NCBI GenBank assembly: GCA_040981125.1 | Contig: JANRMQ010000007.1 | Span: 168,692 to 232,691 of the forward strand | Source: DASSBQ01 sp040981125 | GTDB lineage: Bacteria > Nitrospirota > Nitrospiria > Nitrospirales > Nitrospiraceae | Length of the DNA stretch: 64,000 bases | Reading direction: 5' to 3' | Part shown: positions 8,731 to 17,352 of the stretch, in pieces | Layout of the letters: every line of letters starts with the position of its first letter | Position numbering within the stretch: position 1 is the first letter of the stretch | Notes under the pieces: model-generated | What the model was told of the DNA's origin: nothing | Databases searched by the model: none | The model's input: only the letters and a program-made list of their open reading frames with translations | Made by a program: the position numbers and the translations under genes

Positions 8731-9162
8731 CTACCCGTCAATTAGAATGTGGCGGGCCTTGGCTTCTTCGCGTTTAGGGAACGTGATGGTCAACAATCCC
8801 TGGTTATGCGAGGCCTTCGCATTCTCCTGGTCCGCATAGTCGGGCAACCGGAATGAAGATGAAAAAGGGCCCGTCCCGATGCCCCGCTCATACCAAATTC
8901 TTTGTTCTGATTCGTCACTGTTCCGCCCGCCCTGCACGCACAACATCTGATCTTCCACCTGCACATCAATCTCCTTGGCGTCCCAGCCTGGAAGCGCGAT
9001 CTGAACCGTGAAGCCTTCGTCGTTTTCATACACATTGCAGGCGGGATTCCACTGCTTCGACCATTGGTTCACCGATTGAATCGCGTCGCTGAGAACACGA
9101 TCGATTTGGGAGTCGAGAGACCCATTGCGAAACGGGACCGGCGATTCATTCAGGATCATCAT
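8731..9162 (-). CDS. Hsp20 family small heat-shock protein
   Basis: A 143-residue alpha-crystallin-domain chaperone that would bind unfolding proteins without ATP. The domain covers about residues 40-140: NVYENDEGFTVQIALPGW, then VQVEDQMLCVQGG, and the conserved SSSFRLPDYAD with a closing GLLTITFPK strand. The start is supported by AGGAGGG seven bases before the ATG. It is the last of three minus-strand heat-shock genes together with a J-domain protein and a second Hsp20. Confidence 0.92.
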   Translation of the reverse strand: MMILNESPVPFRNGSLDSQIDRVLSDAIQSVNQWSKQWNPACNVYENDEGFTVQIALPGWDAKEIDVQVEDQMLCVQGGRNSDESEQRIWYERGIGTGPFSSSFRLPDYADQENAKASHNQGLLTITFPKREEAKARHILIDG

Positions 9163-9280
9163 AGGAATACCCTCCTTTCACTATATGATGAACGTTACAT
9201 GTAATTTGAAAGAGCTGGAGCCCTCAACGTACGTCCCAGTTAATCCAAAATGTTTTAAAGTCAAGAGCCGGTGGAGACCA

Positions 9281-9763
9281 TTACAATCCATACTTTTCCA
9301 CCAACTGCTCGAGATACAGGCGAATAAATGCTTCTTCATCCTGGGTCAATTCTGCCGATAGACCTATAGGGGAAAGCAGATATTCCGCGACGCGAGCAAA
9401 GTCTGACACCTCATAACGGATGAGCTTCAGCAAAATGTCCTCGGCATTTCCGTTCGCCCGCGGCCCTTGCATACTGAATGGTTCCGGGCGCTGGAAAGGC
9501 CGCCTCGGCGCAATAAGCGGTTCCGCATCGGCATGGAGAGGCCGCGTACGCGCCCGGAGCGTCTGGTCGTATAGTTTTCTTCGTCCGGCATCGGACAAGA
9601 CTTCGTAGGCTTCATGGACAACCTGAAACCGTTCAGAACCTTGCACGCCGGCGTGGTCTGGATGGCATTCTTTGACCAACCGGCGGTAGGCCTTCTGGAT
9701 GCCCTCAAGAGTTTCCGTGTGCGGCACCCCTAATACGACATAGTGATCGTGCGCCTGGTCCAT
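9281..9763 (-). CDS. J-domain protein with a distinct C-terminal helical module
   Basis: A 160-residue co-chaperone. The J domain (about residues 7-70) carries the essential HPD motif in CHPDHAG and the expected helices (YYVLG-type start, AYEVLSDAGRRKLYD end), so it should stimulate a DnaK-type Hsp70. There is no zinc-finger or substrate-binding region of DnaJ. The last 45 residues (LIRYEVSDFARVAEYLL to QLVEKYGL) match in pattern the two tiny proteins at 211-390 and 12463-12624. The frame is open to 9820, but GGGAG before the ATG at 9763 makes that the likely start. Flanked by two hsp20 genes. Confidence 0.82.
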   Translation of the reverse strand: MDQAHDHYVVLGVPHTETLEGIQKAYRRLVKECHPDHAGVQGSERFQVVHEAYEVLSDAGRRKLYDQTLRARTRPLHADAEPLIAPRRPFQRPEPFSMQGPRANGNAEDILLKLIRYEVSDFARVAEYLLSPIGLSAELTQDEEAFIRLYLEQLVEKYGL

Positions 9764-9872
9764 ACCGGCTCCCTTGCCATGTCGGGATCGTGTATGCACA
9801 GAATCGTCTGCGCCAAACAATTATCGTTCCGCTCCGTTTGCAAATCGGCATTCTGAAGATCCGGGCGAAGCC

Positions 9873-10331
9873 CTAGCTAATCTTCACTTCAATGGATCTT
9901 GGTTTCGCTTTTTCCGATTTAAGAAGATGGATGATCAAAATACCGTTTCGGAACTCCGCCGCGACTTTTTGTTCATCGACCGTGTCCGGCAGAGAAAAGC
10001 TTCGAGCAAATCGCCCATATGACCGTTCGACGCGGTGGTACCGCCGCTTCTCGTCCTTCTCCTGACCTCGTTGACCGGTTATCGTCAGCACTCCTGCTTC
10101 AACGGTCAATTTCACGTCGTCTTTTTCGACACCGGGAACTTCCACCAGCAATTGGAACTCCGAATCCGTTTCCACCACATCGACAATCGGAATCCAATCG
10201 GCCACTGCCATTGACTCTTCGCGGTTCCCGCCGGGCACGTTTCGGCCGTTCAGGACCTTGTTGAGACGTTGGGACATATTCTCCAATTCACGCATAGAAT
10301 CCTGGTCGATCATGGCTCGCAAAACGTTCAT
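9873..10331 (-). CDS. Hsp20 family small heat-shock protein
   Basis: A 152-residue alpha-crystallin-domain protein, closer to the classical class A type than the one at 8731. The domain is visible from DWIPIVDVVETDSEF through LLVEVPGV, LTITGQR, RSYGRFARSFSLPD and GILIIHLLKSEK. The start at 10331 is preferred because GGAGGGAGG lies just upstream; earlier in-frame codons give a non-family N-terminus. First gene of the minus-strand heat-shock group, divergent from malQ. Confidence 0.92.
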   Translation of the reverse strand: MNVLRAMIDQDSMRELENMSQRLNKVLNGRNVPGGNREESMAVADWIPIVDVVETDSEFQLLVEVPGVEKDDVKLTVEAGVLTITGQRGQEKDEKRRYHRVERSYGRFARSFSLPDTVDEQKVAAEFRNGILIIHLLKSEKAKPRSIEVKIS

Positions 10332-10553
10332 GGCAGCCTCCCTCCTGTAGATGTGTATTCCGGCGATGTCCGCCGGCCTTGGCAAGCAGCTAATTCTTCG
10401 GCATCGCCGAGTCAAGAGGACATGCGAAAAAATGGTGTCCCTGCACGCGCCATGGCCGGGGAGCTCCCTAGTTATTCACGTCTCTCAATCAAGGTAGGGT
10501 GCTGCCATCTACGACGACTCTGATTGTTATCGAACCTTCATAGAGGCAAACAA

Positions 10554-12453
10554 ATGACAGCAATGGACCCTTGGGGGATCGATAAGACGTACGAAGACGC
10601 GGCCGGCAAGGTTCAGCGCGTGTCCGAACAGACTATCGACTCGATCCGAACCGCGATGGGAAGGCCTCCTGCGCAGGCTGGTTCTTTATTCGATGAACCT
10701 GTTCTGGTCATGGGGCAAGATGAATCGATACCGCTTCCCCGGCCGGCTGAACTTAGACTGGAAGAGGGATCGGTCGTGCGGGTCAGGAGCGAGTTGCCGG
10801 CCAGTTTGCCGACCGGGTACCACCAATTGGTACCGCTGGATGGCTCCTCCCGCCCGGTTCGCCTGATCATCAGCCCAAAGCAGTGCCATTTGCCCTCATC
10901 CTTGCGCGTATGGGGGTGGAGCGCACAGTTATACGCGACGCGGAGCCATCAGAGTTGGGGCATGGGCGACTTAGCCGATCTCCGGCGCCTTACCGAATGG
11001 GGTCACAACCAAGGAGCCGGGCTGGTTCTGATTAACCCATTGCACGCCACCGCGCCGGTTCTGCCACAGGAGGCGAGCCCCTATTCCCCCTCAAGCCGCC
11101 GGTACTTGAACCCTCTCTACCTACGGATTGAAGACATCCCCCGAGCCGCACAGCTCGGACAGAAGTTACAGGAACTTGCCGCCCGCGGGCGGGCCCTGAA
11201 TGACGACCGTCTGATTGATCGGGATCAGGTGTTCCGGCTAAAGCAGCAAGCATTGCGGCTTCTGTGGTCTTCTTTTCGTGGCGATCCGGAATTCGAGCGG
11301 TTTCGGACAGAGGGAGGCAAGCGGCTCCGGGAGTTTGCGACATTTTGCGCACTGGCCGAACACCATGGCGCGGACTGGCGACAGTGGCCGCAACAGTACC
11401 GCCGTCCCGACTCATCGGCCGTGCAAAAATACGCCGAAGCGGAAACCAGCCGCGTGCGCTTCCACGAATGGCTGCAATGGTTGACGAACCGGCAGTTGGC
11501 TCACGCCGCGCAGCCAGTGCCGCTCATGCAAGATTTGCCGGTCGGCTTCTCCCCTGATGGAGCGGACGCATGGATATGGCAGGATCTCATTGCAGGCGAC
11601 ATGAGTGTCGGCGCACCTCCGGACCTCCATAGCGCCGAAGGTCAGGATTGGGGACTGCCGCCATTCATTCCGCATCAACTTCAGCAGACCGCCTACGAGC
11701 CATTCATCCAAACAATCCGAGCCGTGTTGCGCCATGCGGGAGGGCTGCGCATTGATCACGTCATGGGCCTGTTCCGGTTATGGTGGGTCCCTAAAGGACG
11801 GACACCGAAAGACGGCGCCTATGTACGCTATCCCGTCGATGACTTGCTGGCAATCCTCGCTTGAAAGTCATCGTGCGGGCGCCGTTGTTGTGGGAGAAGA
11901 TCTAGGCACGGTGGAAGCCGGCGTTCGCGAACGATTAGCCGACCGGAACGTCCTGTCCTATCGATTGCTGTGGTTTGAGGACCAGCCGCCCTCCGAGTAT
12001 CCAGAGAAGGCCTTGGCGGCCGTCACGACCCATGACCTGCCCACGCTCGTCGGAGTGTGGACCGGCGCGGATCTTCGTACGCAGGAACGGGTCGGCGTGG
12101 AACCGGATCGATCGGGACACGAAGAGTTCAGGAGCAAGGTGTTGAAGACCAGCGAATTGGACCAAGAAGCGGAGGTGGCGCTCGCAATCCTGAAAACCTA
12201 TGAGGAACTGAGCGAAGCGCCGTCTATGATTGTTATGGCCGATCTTGAAACGGCCTGCGTCACGGCAGAGCGGCCCAATATGCCTTCCGCGTCCGGCAAG
12301 TATCCAAATTGGTCGCTGGCCCTGCCCATCCCGCTCGAAGTACTGGAGACAGCTGAATTTCCACGCAGCCTGGCGCAGATTCTTGGTCAAGAAGGCAAAC
12401 GACGGCGTTCTCAAAAGAAGTCCGATCCGGAGGCGGCCCATCCGGATCAATAA
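10554..12453 (+). pseudogene. malQ: 4-alpha-glucanotransferase (malQ), frameshifted
   Basis: A GH77 amylomaltase, which moves alpha-1,4-glucan segments between maltodextrins and releases glucose. The first part (to 11864) has RVWGWSAQLYATRS, NPLHATAP, SPYSPSSRRYLNP and RIDHVMGLFRLWW. The frame then hits TGA, and the family sequence resumes in the +1 frame as LESHRAG, VVVGEDLGTV and VTTHDLPTLVGVW, running to 12453. Families read ILALES at this point, so restoring two bases after GCT (GCTCTTGAA from GCTTGAA) joins the halves exactly. The join falls between the regions carrying the nucleophile and acid/base residues, so neither half should work alone. Start set by GAGG before 10554. It could be a true pseudogene, a sequencing error or, less likely, recoding. 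Confidence 0.82.
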
Positions 12454-12462
12454 CGCTGGCGT

Positions 12463-12624
12463 TTATAAGAAGGCTTCGACCAGTTTTCTCGCGTAGAGGA
12501 GAATCACTTCCTGCTCATGCGCTGTCAGAGAAGTCTCGCGGGAGTTCTTCAGTAACCGCTCGCATGCGCGGAGATAGTCGACCACATCAGGTCTGAAGCA
12601 ATAGTGAATGCTCGCTTCTTTCAT
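12463..12624 (-). CDS. Small helical protein, paralogue of the gene at 211-390
   Basis: A 53-residue protein. It shares with the 59-residue protein at 211-390 the pattern CFRxDV, ACxRLL, then a loop, HExE, ILLY-x-RK and EAF at the end, and it resembles the tail of the J-domain protein at 9281-9763. Two helices joined by a variable loop are likely, with no signal or membrane segment. Its stop lies nine bases from the end of the converging malQ. Function unknown. Conservation across two distant loci in the window argues strongly that it is translated. Confidence 0.65.
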   Translation of the reverse strand: MKEASIHYCFRPDVVDYLRACERLLKNSRETSLTAHEQEVILLYARKLVEAFL

Positions 12625-12647
12625 CTGCGTCCTACAATCACTTCTCT

Positions 12648-12800
12648 TTAACGGATCCTCGCGAATCCGCCCGTCAATCGATCTAACTTCCGTCCCGGGC
12701 CGGTGCGACGGCCTCGCTTGCCATAGTGAAACCCGGCAATCAGAGAACTGGTAAGCATAACGATGGCCGTCAAATAGACCCGCACCCCGCTATACTGCAT
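12648..12800 (-). CDS. Small single-span membrane protein
   Basis: A 50-residue frame beginning MQYSGVRVYL, with one hydrophobic segment (about residues 8-24, VYLTAIVMLTSSLIAGF) followed by a strongly basic tail rich in glycine and arginine. AGGAG lies at good distance before the ATG. It is followed on the same strand by the small helical gene, 23 bases on. By the positive-inside rule the basic C-terminus should be cytoplasmic. Function unknown. Confidence 0.55.
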   Translation of the reverse strand: MQYSGVRVYLTAIVMLTSSLIAGFHYGKRGRRTGPGRKLDRLTGGFARIR

Positions 12801-12961
12801 GGCCTGCTCCTGTGTTGAGCCAACGTAACAATCAAGGATTAGGAGGGCATTAGTTTGGTCTTAGAAATGACTTATTAACACCGGGTACACGTTTTAGTAA
12901 TGAAGGGCGGATCGACGAACGCAAGCAGGTCCCACGGCTGGTGCTGGAAAACAATCGTGTC

Positions 12962-13924
12962 TCACACGTGATTCCGGAGCATCAGCTCTTTGGGATGTGG
13001 GTTCAGATATACCTGGTCCCGCAGATAACGGATGTCGTGCCGGGTCACATAATGTTTCACGAGGGTGAGCGGGACCACAAGTGGTACGAGGCCCCCATGA
13101 TAGTCGCCGATGACGCCGTCCAGTTCGCGCCGCTCAGCCGGCGCCAGCTTCTGTTTGAAATGGCCCACGATGTGATTCAAGACATTCACGTGCTTGCGAA
13201 TCGTCGCCTTGACCTTCAACGCCTCCATGAACCCCGAACCGTACCGCAACAGCAACTCCCGCGGCTGAAAGCGATGCGCCTGGGCCACGAGGCGACCGAG
13301 CATGTGATAGTGGGGACGGCTATGCGCGAGCAGCAGATATTTATGGATCGTATGAAATGACACCACGGCTTGCCGTGCAATGGGCCGGCGAAGAAGCGCC
13401 CGCCACCGGTGGTAACTGAACAGCCGTTCGATAAAGCTTTCCCGCAGCGCGGGATTGCAGAGCCGTCCCTCCTCTTCGACCGGAATAAGCGGAAAGCGGT
13501 CCATAAACGCGCGGGCGAACAAACCAACCCCATTCACGCCGGGCATGCCCTGTCGATTGTGAACCCGCACCCGCTCGATCCCGCAACTCGGCGATCCCTT
13601 CTTGAAGACGAAGCCGGAGAGTTCCAGCGCCTCCAAGTCATGGAGTCTCCGTTCGGAGAAGGTGGTCATGATGCCAGTCACATCGGCGCCTCGAATAGTT
13701 TCGAGTCGAGGGTCATGCGGGTTCCCCACCAGATGGATCGCCTCGCGCGGGATGCCCATGCCCGCCTCGACTTCAGGACAAACGGGCACCCATTCCACAT
13801 ACCGGCCCAGCAGGTCTGTAAGAAAACCGTCCCGCTTATGGCCGCCGTCATAGCGAACTTTATCCCCCAGCAGGCATCGGCTGATCCCGATTCGGAGGGG
13901 AACGGTCTGTGGATCTTCACTCAT
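12962..13924 (-). CDS. DUF523-DUF1722 (YbgA-like) protein
   Basis: A 320-residue two-domain protein. The N-terminal DUF523 part (about 1-150) contains GISRCLLGDKVRYDGG, CPEVEAGMG and KKGSPSCG, whose cysteines suggest metal or cluster binding. The C-terminal DUF1722 part (about 190-310) contains FHTIHKYLLLAHS and LNHIVGHFK. The E. coli YbgA (DUF1722) gene also neighbours photolyase, and here the gene starts 13 bases after the photolyase stop. Joint expression suggests a role linked to photolyase or its cofactor, but the activity is unknown. The start at 13924 is backed by GAGG upstream. Confidence 0.85.
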   Translation of the reverse strand: MSEDPQTVPLRIGISRCLLGDKVRYDGGHKRDGFLTDLLGRYVEWVPVCPEVEAGMGIPREAIHLVGNPHDPRLETIRGADVTGIMTTFSERRLHDLEALELSGFVFKKGSPSCGIERVRVHNRQGMPGVNGVGLFARAFMDRFPLIPVEEEGRLCNPALRESFIERLFSYHRWRALLRRPIARQAVVSFHTIHKYLLLAHSRPHYHMLGRLVAQAHRFQPRELLLRYGSGFMEALKVKATIRKHVNVLNHIVGHFKQKLAPAERRELDGVIGDYHGGLVPLVVPLTLVKHYVTRHDIRYLRDQVYLNPHPKELMLRNHV

Positions 13925-13937
13925 CGCCTGTTCCTCT

Positions 13938-15392
13938 TCATCGCGGGTCCTTCGCCCGTCTCGCAAGTTTCAGGTATTCCTGCCTCGCGCGGCTATGGTC
14001 AACGATCGGCTCCGGATAGTCTTTGCCGATCCGGCAGGCGAAGCGTTGTTGCTGATCCGGGCTCATAAGATGCGGTTCATGGATCAGCGAGGAAGGTACC
14101 CGAGCCAGCTCCGGAATGTAGGTCCTGATATACCGGCCCTCCGCATCGAACCGTTTACTTTGCAGAGCCGGGTTGAAGATACGAGCGGGGCGCATGGCAT
14201 CGGTTCCCGTGCCCGTACACCATTGCCAGTTTCCATTGTTCGCCGCCATGTCGGCATCGAGCAGCTGCCGCATGAAATGCCGTTCGCCGCTCTGCCAGTC
14301 CAACCTGAGATCCTTAACCAGAAACGACGCGACGATCATCCGCACTCGATTATGCATCCATCCCGTCTGCATCAGTTGGCGCATCCCGGCATCGACGATC
14401 GGGTACCCTGTTCGGCCATCGCGCCAAGCCTCATATAGCCGATCGCGGTCGCGGCCCGGCTCTCGCGCGGGCGGCATCGCCGCGTCCGTGCGAAAAGGGC
14501 CCGCAGCTACCGCGGGAAAGGAGACCAGGACTTGCTGGAAGAAATCACGCCAGATGAGCTCGTCGATCCACGCCAGCACATTGGACCGCGAGACTGAGCG
14601 CGTCTTGGCTAAGGTCGCCATGGCCGCATGGACGGCGGTTCGCGGAGACACCGTGCCAAAGCGAAAATGCGGAGAGAGCCGCGATGTGCCATCCTCGGCC
14701 GGGACGTTACGCGTGGTGCTATAGGAATGGATGGGTCCACTCACAAACAAGTCCAACCGTCTCCGAGCCGCCCCTTCGCCGGGAAGGATCCATGGCGTGA
14801 CGGTCTCATAGCCCAGATCCTCGGCAGACGGCCATGAGATCTTCCTTGCAGTGACGAGATCAACGGGCCTCTGTCGGGGCGTGGGTCTGGGCAATACAGA
14901 GGGCGCGGCCGTGCGCCATCGTTCCCACCAGCGTTTGCGGTACGCGCCGTAGCGCTGCAACGCCTTCCCTGTACTCCCGCGGACCTCGTCGGCTTCAAAG
15001 ACGACATGGTCCTTGAACGTTTGGGCGTTCACCCCTTGCTGACACATCCACTGATGTATGATCCGATCTCGTTCTACCGCGGTCGGTTCATAGTCACGAT
15101 TCCAATAGATATGGTCGATGCCCCGCTCGCGAACTGTTGCCATGAGTTCATCGGACGGATTGCCCCTTCGCCACGTCAATTCAAGTCCGAGCCGCGAAAG
15201 GCCGACGGATAATTCATGCAGTGACCGCAGCATGAAATTGACGCAGGCCGAGCCGAACATCTGTGACTGCAAGAGCGCCTCGTCAAAGATAAAGAGCGGC
15301 ACCACCTCCTCGCATTCTTCAACGGCAGCCGTCAAAGCCGGATTGTCTTGAATTCGCAGATCGCGCCGGAACCAGACCAAGCCGCGCATCAT
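13938..15392 (-). CDS. phrB: Deoxyribodipyrimidine photolyase
   Basis: A 484-residue photolyase of the cryptochrome family, which uses blue light and FAD to split pyrimidine dimers in DNA. The antenna-binding N-terminal domain begins LVWFRRDLRIQDNPAL. The FAD domain shows WIDELIWRDFFQQVL, GYPIVDAGMRQL, TGWMHNRVRM and the signature DMAANNGNWQWCTGTGTDA, typical of class I CPD photolyases. Length is normal. AGGAG precedes the start. It is the eighth gene of a nine-gene minus-strand run whose first promoter adjoins a B12-dependent MerR regulator, a known arrangement for light-induced photolyase. Confidence 0.95.
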   Translation of the reverse strand: MMRGLVWFRRDLRIQDNPALTAAVEECEEVVPLFIFDEALLQSQMFGSACVNFMLRSLHELSVGLSRLGLELTWRRGNPSDELMATVRERGIDHIYWNRDYEPTAVERDRIIHQWMCQQGVNAQTFKDHVVFEADEVRGSTGKALQRYGAYRKRWWERWRTAAPSVLPRPTPRQRPVDLVTARKISWPSAEDLGYETVTPWILPGEGAARRRLDLFVSGPIHSYSTTRNVPAEDGTSRLSPHFRFGTVSPRTAVHAAMATLAKTRSVSRSNVLAWIDELIWRDFFQQVLVSFPAVAAGPFRTDAAMPPAREPGRDRDRLYEAWRDGRTGYPIVDAGMRQLMQTGWMHNRVRMIVASFLVKDLRLDWQSGERHFMRQLLDADMAANNGNWQWCTGTGTDAMRPARIFNPALQSKRFDAEGRYIRTYIPELARVPSSLIHEPHLMSPDQQQRFACRIGKDYPEPIVDHSRARQEYLKLARRAKDPR

Positions 15393-15452
15393 GGGGTCTC
15401 CTGCGAAGCCTGCCCTATGGATGGATCATGAAATAGCGAATAACAGTTCATC

Positions 15453-15929
15453 TCATGACTTCAGCTGGCCGGCCGTCCAGATTAGGATCAGACCGGCGAG
15501 CAGCACGAGAGAGTTCAACACAACAGATCGCCGGTGAAGTCGATCCCACGACTTCTTCAAGGCTAAATCGACGGCCCGATGCAGTTCCTGTTGTTTCAAC
15601 TGGTCGCGCATGGCATTGCTTTGCGGGGTCAAATAGAAACGGCTGTACGTCTCACTCGCCACAACACCTGCCCACAACGCCATTGAGAGAAGAATCACAT
15701 ACCCGGCGCCGTGAATCAGAGTCAGGCCCATCAGACTAGTGAGCGCGATCACGGCGCTTCCCATGCCCAGCAGGTAATAATCGGGAAACAGCCGGCGGAC
15801 GGTCTTGCCGAATGCTTCCGCATCAAGCGTTTGGGCCAAGATTGGCGCGACCATGAACGACAAGAATACGACCTTTCCAACTAAAAGACCGGTCGCCAGC
15901 TGGTGCAAGTAATTCAGGAGCATGGTCAT
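15453..15929 (-). CDS. DUF4149 membrane protein
   Basis: A 158-residue integral membrane protein with four likely spans: LATGLLVGKVVFLSFMVAPI, LLGMGSAVIALTSLMGLTLI, AGYVILLSMALWAGVV and, at the end, VVLNSLVLLAGLILIWTAG. The family is also called TMEM205-like; its function is unknown. It lies 44 bases after the epimerase gene and 60 before photolyase, all on one strand, so it probably belongs to the photolyase transcript. Confidence 0.75.
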   Translation of the reverse strand: MTMLLNYLHQLATGLLVGKVVFLSFMVAPILAQTLDAEAFGKTVRRLFPDYYLLGMGSAVIALTSLMGLTLIHGAGYVILLSMALWAGVVASETYSRFYLTPQSNAMRDQLKQQELHRAVDLALKKSWDRLHRRSVVLNSLVLLAGLILIWTAGQLKS

Positions 15930-15973
15930 CGCATTCGCCTACTTTCATTTTTGTTTCACAGCGTTTTCGGGCC

Positions 15974-16912
15974 TCAAGCGGCTCGGGACGGTTGAACGTG
16001 CGGTCTCAAAATGGCCCGCAACGCCGGTTCCAGCTCTGGATATTGGAAGTTGTACCCTTCTTGCACCGCAACAAGCGGCAGCACCCGCTGACCTGTCGTC
16101 ATGACGCTGCCCAGCTCTCCCAAGCCGGCTCGCAAAGCAATTTCTGGAACAGGGAGCCATGATGGTCGGTGCAACGCATTCCCGAGAGCGCGACAAAACA
16201 TGCGCATCGGCACCGGATCAAGCGACACGGCATTGACCGCGCCCGACACCTTCGGATTCTCCAACGCCCATTCAATCAGGCCGATCACATCCCGTCGATG
16301 AATCCACGAGACCCATTGGGAACCCGGCATAACGGGCCCGCCGAGAAACAAGCGAAAGGGCAACATCAGGCGAGGCAAAGCTCCACCATCACGATCCAAT
16401 ACCATTCCAAAACGCAGACGCACCACGCGCACCCCGCACTCTTCCGCACGCCTGGCTTCCCGCTCCCACTCGACACACAGGTCGGCCAGAAACCCACTTC
16501 CGGCGCCGACGGTTTCATTAATGGAAATGCCGTTGCTCGGTCCGTAGTACCCGATGCCGGAGGCATTCACCAAGACGCACGGCGGTGTGGCATGGCGGCG
16601 TAAGGCGTCCACGACCGCTTTCGTCGCGCTTACGCGACTGTCCCGGATGAGCCGCTTGCGCGCTTCGGTCCACCGGCCTTCAGCGATCGGCTCTCCAGCC
16701 AAGTTGATCACGGCCTCGGCATCTTGAAATACCTCTGACCATATTCCTTCTGAGCGAGGGGTCCAGTCGATGCAGGTAGCCGACGACCGGAGCAGCGTTC
16801 TCGCTTTAACCGCGTTTCTCGAAAGAACGGTCACGCTGTGCCCATTGTCAATCAGCTCGTTGACGAGAGCTCGTCCGATAAATCCGGTTCCACCGGTCAC
16901 GATAATTCTCAT
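15974..16912 (-). CDS. TIGR01777 family SDR epimerase (YfcH-like)
   Basis: A 312-residue extended short-chain dehydrogenase/reductase fold. The nucleotide-binding motif VTGGTGFIG is at residues 5-13. The family signatures INLAGEPIAEGRW, NASGIGYYG and GGPVMPGSQWVSWIHRRD are clear. Substrate is not established for the family. TIGR01777 genes often accompany photolyase and DUF523 genes in light-induced clusters, as here. The last residues (PHVQPSRAA) are variable. Reading starts 46 bases after the zinc-ribbon gene. Confidence 0.88.
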   Translation of the reverse strand: MRIIVTGGTGFIGRALVNELIDNGHSVTVLSRNAVKARTLLRSSATCIDWTPRSEGIWSEVFQDAEAVINLAGEPIAEGRWTEARKRLIRDSRVSATKAVVDALRRHATPPCVLVNASGIGYYGPSNGISINETVGAGSGFLADLCVEWEREARRAEECGVRVVRLRFGMVLDRDGGALPRLMLPFRLFLGGPVMPGSQWVSWIHRRDVIGLIEWALENPKVSGAVNAVSLDPVPMRMFCRALGNALHRPSWLPVPEIALRAGLGELGSVMTTGQRVLPLVAVQEGYNFQYPELEPALRAILRPHVQPSRAA

Positions 16913-16958
16913 GGTCGTCCTCCATTGTCATGTTGCGCTCTTGAGGCTTCGACCCAGC

Positions 16959-17297
16959 TCACGCTTGTTCAGAGTCTGGTTCGTCATCATTAGACACATC
17001 GAAGGCGCGCTCACTCCCAGAGTCGATCGGCACGACGCGCTGGCCATATTTCCGCTGTTTGGTGCCATACAGCAAGTTCGGAGCCGGTGCCCGCCGATTC
17101 TTAAGGATCACCGGATCGATGACTTCACCGCAAATGGTGCACCGCAGAGCAGGGAACACCATTTGCCCCGTATCATCGTGGATATCCTGATAGTAAGTCA
17201 GCACCAAGAGCCCCCCGCACCGATGACAGTACTGTGAACTGACATCCAAAGCATCGGGATCGTCATCAGAAGGCGGGACCGCTGGTTCCGGTTCCAT
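16959..17297 (-). CDS. Zinc-ribbon protein, larger copy
   Basis: A 112-residue soluble protein with a four-cysteine ribbon: YCHRCGG (about 24-30) and RCTICGEVID, then VILKNRRAP. The protein at 20675-20929 shares this core (CRRCGG, RCVQCGDVID, VILTNR). The start is uncertain; 17297 has AAGGGAC upstream and lies beyond the end of the preceding FGE-like gene, while the frame continues back to 17441 inside that gene. The two ribbon genes bracket three FGE-fold genes, which suggests joint function. What it binds is unknown; the ribbon could be a nucleic-acid or protein contact. Confidence 0.7.
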   Translation of the reverse strand: MEPEPAVPPSDDDPDALDVSSQYCHRCGGLLVLTYYQDIHDDTGQMVFPALRCTICGEVIDPVILKNRRAPAPNLLYGTKQRKYGQRVVPIDSGSERAFDVSNDDEPDSEQA

Positions 17298-17352
17298 GTA
17301 CGTCCCTTCGTCCATCGAGCCGGCGGTTCCGTGGTCTTTTCGGCCATCGTCC

